Below are positions 7,906-11,946 of a DNA stretch of 11,946 nucleotides, piece by piece. The position numbers and the translations under genes are program-made. Each line of letters starts with the position of its first letter. Positions within the stretch are counted from its first letter, which is position 1. Where the stretch lies: NCBI GenBank assembly GCA_900547595.1, contig URHE01000057.1:1-11946 (forward strand). Reading direction: 5' to 3'. The stretch comes from an uncultured Desulfovibrio sp. Lineage in GTDB: Bacteria; Desulfobacterota; Desulfovibrionia; Desulfovibrionales; Desulfovibrionaceae. The notes under the pieces were generated by a model, which searched no databases, was not told where the DNA came from, and saw only the letters and a list, made by a program, of their open reading frames with translations.

Positions 7906-7933
7906 GGAAGCGCATGGAACACCGGGATGCTCC

Positions 7934-7961
7934 GGGGCCGTCCCAAACAGGGGACGGGCCC
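7934..7961 (+). terminator. Possible terminator or attenuating hairpin after lysA
   Basis: CCGTCCC (7938-7944) and GGGACGG (7951-7957) pair around a six-base loop. Beyond one mismatch, three further G-C pairs can form (7934-7936 with 7959-7961). There is no T-tract of note after it. It starts 29 bp past the lysA stop, so it may reduce rather than block readthrough into the exporter gene. Confidence 0.35.
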
Positions 7962-8025
7962 GGATACCGGTTTCCCGGCAACAGCCTGAACCTGTTTCCG
8001 CACGACGCAAGGAGCGCCGCTCCGC

Positions 8026-9396
8026 ATGCCCACGCCCCGACTCGGCACCTCACCCCGCGCCATCTGGAGCCTGACCTGGCCCCAGTTGCTCATGATGTAC
8101 ATCGTCTTTTTCATGGGCCTCGCGAGCGTGTGGGTGGGGGGACGGATCAGCGCCGATGTCCAGGCCGCCCTGGGCATGGTGACGCAATGCTCCCTCTTCC
8201 TCATGGTGGTCATCATGGCCCTGTCCAGCGGGGCCACGGCGGCCATCAGCCAGTCGCTGGGCGCGTTCCGTGTGCGCCGCGCCGAACGCTATGTGGCCGC
8301 CACCTGGCTGGGAAGCCTTGGTCTCGGCCTGCTCATGGCTCTTCTGGGCTGGAGCTTCGGCGACGGCATTCTGCGGCTCATCATGGTGCCGGAGCCCATC
8401 CGGCCCCTCGCCGCCGAGCTGTGGCAGGTCTTTATGCTCATGCTGCCCGCGCAGTATGTGTATTCCGCCACGGGCGTCATCTTCCGCGCCACGCGCCTCG
8501 TGCTGCCGCCGCTCTGGGTGGCGGCCCTTGTCTGCACGGCCAACCTTTTCGGCTGCCTGGGCTTCGGCCTCGGCTGGTTCGGCCTGCCCGACTGCGGGTA
8601 CATGGGCCTTGCCTGGAGCAATTTCGGCGCGCAATGTCTGGGCGCGGTCTGCAATACCCTGCTGCTCGTGCGCTCCGGCTACCTGCGGCGCCGCGCAATC
8701 CCCACGATGCGCTGGCTCCGCGTGGGGCTGCCCTATCTCGTGCGCGTGGCGCTTCCTGCGGGGGCGGCGCAGATCGTCTGGCAATCCGGCTATCTCACGC
8801 TCTTTGTCCTTGTGGCCTCGCTTCCGGTGGACAGCGTCCACGCCCTGGCCGGGCTCACCGCCGGGCTGCGGGCCGAAGCCCTGCTCTTCCTGCCCGGCAT
8901 GGCCTTCAACATGACCGTGGCGGTCCTGGTGGGCAACAGCCTGGGCGAAGGGCGCCCGGGGCAGGCAAAACGCGTGTCCCTGCCCCTGGTGGGCCTCGCG
9001 GCGGCCGCCATGAGCCTTGTGGCGCTCGTCATCTGGCCCTTCCGGGCGGAAATCGCCGCCCTGCTCTCGCAGGAGGTGGCCACCCGCGCCCAGATCGTGA
9101 GCTATCTTTCCTACAATCTTGTTTCCACGCCGTTTTCCATTGCCAGCACCGTCATGGGCGGCATCATGGTCGGCGCGGGAGCGACGCACTACAATCTGCT
9201 GGTCTATGGAGGCACCTTCTGGCTCGTCCGCCTGCCGCTGGGCTGGCTGCTCGGCCACCAGATATGGGGCACGGCCTCCGGCGTTTTCGCCGCCATGCTC
9301 GTTTCCCAGTGTCTCCAGACCCTTATCATGCTCTATGTGGTGCTTCGCTGCGACTGGGCGCGCTTTGCCATGAACCGGCAACGCCGCCCCCACTGA
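8026..9396 (+). CDS. MATE-family multidrug/toxin exporter
   Basis: MATE proteins are inner-membrane antiporters that use Na+ or H+ gradients to expel cationic or aromatic compounds. This 456-residue protein has the usual family length and about twelve hydrophobic segments arranged as two similar halves. The paired family signatures are visible: SSGATAAISQSLGAFRVRRAE (about 67-87) in the first half and AVLVGNSLGEGRPGQAKR (about 299-316) in the second. It starts with a short polar tail and ends in a basic cytoplasmic tail (RQRRPH). AAGGAG at 8009-8014 precedes the ATG with an 11-base gap, rather long, so expression may be modest. The gene lies 120 bp after lysA and 58 bp before the DUF2156 gene, all on one strand, so co-transcription is likely for the last two. 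The substrate cannot be predicted. Confidence 0.92.
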   Translation: MPTPRLGTSPRAIWSLTWPQLLMMYIVFFMGLASVWVGGRISADVQAALGMVTQCSLFLMVVIMALSSGATAAISQSLGAFRVRRAERYVAATWLGSLGLGLLMALLGWSFGDGILRLIMVPEPIRPLAAELWQVFMLMLPAQYVYSATGVIFRATRLVLPPLWVAALVCTANLFGCLGFGLGWFGLPDCGYMGLAWSNFGAQCLGAVCNTLLLVRSGYLRRRAIPTMRWLRVGLPYLVRVALPAGAAQIVWQSGYLTLFVLVASLPVDSVHALAGLTAGLRAEALLFLPGMAFNMTVAVLVGNSLGEGRPGQAKRVSLPLVGLAAAAMSLVALVIWPFRAEIAALLSQEVATRAQIVSYLSYNLVSTPFSIASTVMGGIMVGAGATHYNLLVYGGTFWLVRLPLGWLLGHQIWGTASGVFAAMLVSQCLQTLIMLYVVLRCDWARFAMNRQRRPH

Positions 9397-9454
9397 ACCC
9401 CATCCGTGGCCAGGGACCGGGACGCGCCCGGCCCATGACCGAAGGAGAACGAAT

Positions 9455-10348
9455 ATGGACCGGAACTTCACGCCCGTGAACCTCGGGAACGCTGATGCCT
9501 ATTATGCCCTCTGGCAGGTGACGCCGCGCCGTTCGCTGGACTATACGCTGGCAAATCTCTGGGGCTGGCAGGAATTTTACGGGCTTGAGTGGCGCTTTGA
9601 CGAGCGCCTGTGCTGGGTGCGCCAGACACGGCCTGAACCGCGCTGCTGGGCGCCCATCGGCGACTGGAACGCCGTGGACTGGACAGCCCTGCTCCCCGCT
9701 GTGGGCGGCGCGACGGGCCGGGAGTTCATCCGCGTGCCGGAAGAACTCGTCCATATCTGGCAAAGGGCGTCGCCGGAACTGGTGGAAACCGGCGAGGACC
9801 GGGGCCAGTGGGAATACCTCTACCGGCAGGAGGAACTGGCGACCCTCGCCGGGAACCGCTTTCACAAAAAGCGCAACCACTACAACAGCTTCGTCAAAAC
9901 CTACGGCCAGCCGGACTACCGTGGCGTGACCGACGCCATGGTGGAGGATGTGCTCGGCGTTCAGGATGACTGGTGCCAGTGGCACGAGTGCGAGAATTCC
10001 CCCTCCCTGCTGGCGGAAAACGAGGCCATCAACCGCGTCCTGACCCACTGGGACGCCTTCCGGGGCCTCACCGGCGCTTCGCTCTATGTGGAGGGCCGCA
10101 TGATCGCCTTCAGCGTGGGGGAGCGGCTGGATGACGAAAGCCTGGGCGTCCACTTCGAGAAAGGGCTCAACGGCTACAAGGGCGTCTATCAGGCCATGAA
10201 CTGCGAATTCGCGCGCCATGCGGGCGCCGGACTGCGCTGGATCAACCGCGCCCAGGACCTGGACGAGGAAGGGCTGCGCCAGGCCAAGATGACCTACCTC
10301 CCCGCCGATTTCCTGCGCAAGTACAAAGTCCGCGTGCGCCCTGCGTAA
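9455..10348 (+). CDS. DUF2156 protein (phosphatidylglycerol lysyltransferase C-terminal-like fold)
   Basis: This 297-residue soluble protein has no signal peptide or membrane segment. It matches the stand-alone DUF2156 family, whose fold is two GNAT-like domains related to the catalytic part of MprF-type aminoacyl-phosphatidylglycerol synthases. Recognisable family blocks are WEYLYRQEEL followed by LAGNRFHKKRNHYNSF (about 119-146), a central GASLYVEGRMIAFSVGE (207-223), and NRAQDLDEEGLRQAKMTYLP (264-283). The AAGGAG near 9442-9447 and the ATG at 9455 give a clear start. It lacks the N-terminal membrane flippase domain of MprF, so membrane-lipid lysylation is not implied. An acyl- or aminoacyl-transferase acting on an unknown acceptor is a reasonable guess. 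Its position 58 bp after the exporter suggests one transcript. Family assignment is fairly sure; function is unknown. Confidence 0.85.
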   Translation: MDRNFTPVNLGNADAYYALWQVTPRRSLDYTLANLWGWQEFYGLEWRFDERLCWVRQTRPEPRCWAPIGDWNAVDWTALLPAVGGATGREFIRVPEELVHIWQRASPELVETGEDRGQWEYLYRQEELATLAGNRFHKKRNHYNSFVKTYGQPDYRGVTDAMVEDVLGVQDDWCQWHECENSPSLLAENEAINRVLTHWDAFRGLTGASLYVEGRMIAFSVGERLDDESLGVHFEKGLNGYKGVYQAMNCEFARHAGAGLRWINRAQDLDEEGLRQAKMTYLPADFLRKYKVRVRPA

Positions 10349-10396
10349 ACGGAGGCTCCGGGCGCCTATACCCTGAGCGGGACCGCTGGAGCCCCC

Positions 10397-10606
10397 TCAG
10401 CGGTATTCGCGCCCGGACCAGAGCACGCGCCCGATCACGCGGAACTGGTCCGCGCCGTCGCCGCGCAGATCGAGGCTCAACGGCGGATAGGCCGGATTGG
10501 CGCTGTGCAGGACCACCTTGCCGGGGAGCTTGTCCACCCGCTTGATGTAAATGGCGTCCTCAAAGCCCACGGCGTAGAGCCGGCCTGGGGTGATGTCCGT
10601 CTGGCC
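10397..10606 (-). pseudogene. C-terminal fragment of a LexA/CI-type S24 peptidase repressor
   Basis: These about 70 codons read TDITPGRLYAVGFEDAIYIKR, then KVVLHSANPAYPPL, and end IGRVLWSGREYR. This is the C-terminal half of the self-cleaving S24 domain found in phage CI-like and SOS-type regulators. The catalytic lysine lies in IYIKR (residue 448 of the composite frame). The N-terminal helix-turn-helix, the cleavage site and the catalytic serine are all missing, because the frame switches to kinase sequence. The stop at 10397 is 48 bp from the convergent DUF2156 gene. The base style is like the rest of the window, so this is probably the true 3' end of a resident repressor gene. Confidence 0.65.
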
Positions 10607-11946
10607 CTGGTCGAGCAGGACCACGTCGAAGTACTCGCGCAGGTGCGCCTTGGTGCGCAACTGGGCCAGCGCCTCCTTGCCGGACGACACCGCGCTGACG
10701 TTCAGGCCCCAGCCGCTGCACTGCTGCACCAGCACCTTGCGGCAGGTTTCGTTGTCGTCCACCACCAGCAGCCGGGCGCCCTGCAGCGGGCCGTCGAGGT
10801 CGGCGGTGGGGTTCTCCAGCTGCTGCGGGTCGAGCGGCAGGGTCAGCGACAGGGTGGTGCCCTGGCTGCTGCCGGACTGGATGCCGAACTCCCCGCCCAT
10901 CAGCCGCACCAGTTGGCGGGCGATGATCAGGCCGAGGTGGCTGCCGAGCTTGCTGGCGGAAAGGAAGTCGCCGCTGTGCAGCTCGGCGGTGAGCAGCGCC
11001 TCGCGCTCCTTGGCGTCGAACGGGTGGCCGCTGTCCTGCACGGCGATGCGCAGGCGTGGCGTCTCGCCCTGGTCGTCGAGGGCCACCACCAGCAGGATCT
11101 CGCCTTCCTCGGTCTGCTTGAACGCGTTGTCCAGCAGGCTCAGGACCACCTGGCGCAGGCGCGTCGGATCGCCGCCGATGACCCGTGGCACCTGCGGCTG
11201 GGTGAAGCTGATCAGCTCGATGCGCTGCTGCTCGGCCTTGACCCGGAAGATATCCAGGCAGTCCTCGATCAGCGCGTTGAGGTCGAACTGCACTTCGTCC
11301 AGCTCGATCTGCCCGGACTCCAGCTTGGAGATGTCGAGGATCTCGTTGATCAGCGTGAGCAGCTCGTTGCCGGCGCTGTGGATGGTCTGCACGTAGTCGC
11401 GCTGCTTCGCCGACAACGGGGTGCCGAGGAGCAGTTCGGTCATCCCCAGCACGGCGTTCATGGGCGTGCGGATCTCGTGGCTGATCTTGGCCAGGAACTC
11501 GGCCTTGGTCTGCAATTCCGCGGTGTGCGCCGCCTCGCTGGTGCGCTGTTGCAGGTTGAGCTGCTGGATCAGCCGCTGGCGTTCGGTGAGCGAGACGCTC
11601 AGGACCAGCCCGGCGAGGGTGGCGAAGCTGAACCCCCCGAGCACCAGCCAGCCCGGATCGAGTTGCTTGGTGCCGAACAGTACCGGCAGGAACACCATGA
11701 AGCCGGCGTTGAACACGATCATCCCGGCAACGATCAGGCGCGCCGGCTGGTAGCCGCGATACCAGTGCCAGGCCGCGATCAGCGGGACGCTGAGCGAACT
11801 GAGGATCACCAGCAGGTAGATCAGCCAACTGAACCAGAGTTGCTGGGTGAAGGCGATGATCGCGCCGACCGCCAGGATCAACAGCGCCTCGCCTTGCAGG
11901 AGGCGGTTCAGGCGGCTTTCCGCAGTGCCGCGGAAGAAGCTGCAGG
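10397..11946 (-). CDS. Composite open frame: hybrid sensor histidine kinase fused in frame to an S24 repressor tail; 5' end beyond the window
   Basis: The frame is open to the right edge, and a start at the TTG of 11881 would fall inside a membrane helix, so the gene is 5'-truncated. Counting from 11881, residues 1-98 form about four membrane helices, like the end of a 7TMR-DISM sensor. A short coiled linker follows, then a HisKA domain with SHEIRTP (phospho-acceptor His135) and a HATPase domain with N-box Asn252. The ATP-lid motifs are unusual: DSGHP where DTGIG is typical and GSHLGL where GTGLGL is typical. A receiver domain begins at LLVVDDNE (371-378) and reaches its phospho-Asp in VLLD (Asp424). 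Two residues later the expected MPGMxG segment is missing and a LexA/CI-like S24 tail begins. The kinase part reads as Pseudomonas and its proline codons are mostly CCG, unlike lysA. I judge the fusion more likely an assembly chimera than a real protein. Confidence 0.7.
   Translation of the reverse strand, partial: CSFFRGTAESRLNRLLQGEALLILAVGAIIAFTQQLWFSWLIYLLVILSSLSVPLIAAWHWYRGYQPARLIVAGMIVFNAGFMVFLPVLFGTKQLDPGWLVLGGFSFATLAGLVLSVSLTERQRLIQQLNLQQRTSEAAHTAELQTKAEFLAKISHEIRTPMNAVLGMTELLLGTPLSAKQRDYVQTIHSAGNELLTLINEILDISKLESGQIELDEVQFDLNALIEDCLDIFRVKAEQQRIELISFTQPQVPRVIGGDPTRLRQVVLSLLDNAFKQTEEGEILLVVALDDQGETPRLRIAVQDSGHPFDAKEREALLTAELHSGDFLSASKLGSHLGLIIARQLVRLMGGEFGIQSGSSQGTTLSLTLPLDPQQLENPTADLDGPLQGARLLVVDDNETCRKVLVQQCSGWGLNVSAVSSGKEALAQLRTKAHLREYFDVVLLDQGQTDITPGRLYAVGFEDAIYIKRVDKLPGKVVLHSANPAYPPLSLDLRGDGADQFRVIGRVLWSGREYR
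10604..10615. other. Putative chimeric junction between two genomes
   Basis: On the minus strand the receiver domain reads F-D-V-V-L-L-D-Q and then abruptly G-Q-T-D-I-T-P-G-R-L-Y. The ten-base stretch CTCGACCAGG (10615-10606) encodes L-D-Q plus one base, and could be shared by the kinase (where L-D-Q-D-M-P is expected) and by the S24 gene (where V/L-D-x-G is common). A short overlap of this kind is what assemblers or ligation artefacts leave behind. The exact breakpoint cannot be fixed from this sequence alone. Confidence 0.6.

Noticed and set aside
6556..8010. 484-codon minus-strand open frame opposite lysA, and a similar 473-codon frame at 8050-9471 opposite the MATE gene
   Set aside because: Both mirror well-supported genes and have the biased composition of antisense frames in GC-rich DNA.
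10349..10404. Hairpin ACCGCTG/CAGCGGT (10382-10388, 10398-10404) as a shared terminator for the convergent genes
   Set aside because: It overlaps the stop codon of the minus-strand frame, has a nine-base loop, and is not followed by a T-tract in either direction.
10397..11946. A genuine novel signalling protein joining a histidine kinase to a self-cleaving repressor domain
   Set aside because: Both modules are cut through their catalytic folds at the join, and the two halves look like different genomes. A chimera explains this more simply.

Overview
The window is GC-rich, compactly coded Gram-negative DNA. Two outer-membrane beta-barrel proteins with signal peptides, a PriA with a large N-terminal region, and the general gene style suggest a Desulfovibrio-like sulfate reducer (Desulfovibrionaceae). 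That assignment is inferred from how the proteins read and was not tested by a search. The last ~1.34 kb (about 10607-11946) looks different and reads as a Pseudomonas-type sensor kinase.

Layout. Positions 1-208 hold no gene, only inverted repeats, including the probable terminator of the first gene. On the minus strand follow a small outer-membrane barrel protein (209-886), a FadL-type outer-membrane transporter (1223-2509), the replication-restart helicase PriA (2572-4992) and UTP-glucose-1-phosphate uridylyltransferase GalU (5203-6075). A 516-bp divergent intergenic region (6076-6591) separates these from a plus-strand run: diaminopimelate decarboxylase LysA (6592-7905), a MATE-family exporter (8026-9396) and a DUF2156 protein (9455-10348). 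The right end is a single minus-strand open frame (10397 to the window edge) in which a hybrid histidine kinase breaks off inside its receiver domain and continues in frame into the C-terminal end of a LexA/CI-type S24 repressor.

How the genes relate. Most are housekeeping genes: replication restart, nucleotide-sugar supply for the envelope, and lysine/peptidoglycan precursor synthesis. The two barrel genes are separated by 336 bp containing a probable terminator and a promoter/operator, so they are probably separate units. lysA has a recognisable sigma70-like promoter. The exporter and DUF2156 genes follow in the same direction at 120 and 58 bp and may be read from it, although a moderate hairpin lies after lysA.

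I did not find a convincing undescribed system. The most notable observation is the composite frame at the right end. It is most simply an assembly or library chimera joining DNA of two organisms at a short shared sequence near 10604-10615. The next most notable are a near-perfect 31-bp dyad overlapping the promoter of the first barrel gene, and a canonical minus-strand terminator in the galU-lysA gap with no obvious gene in front of it.
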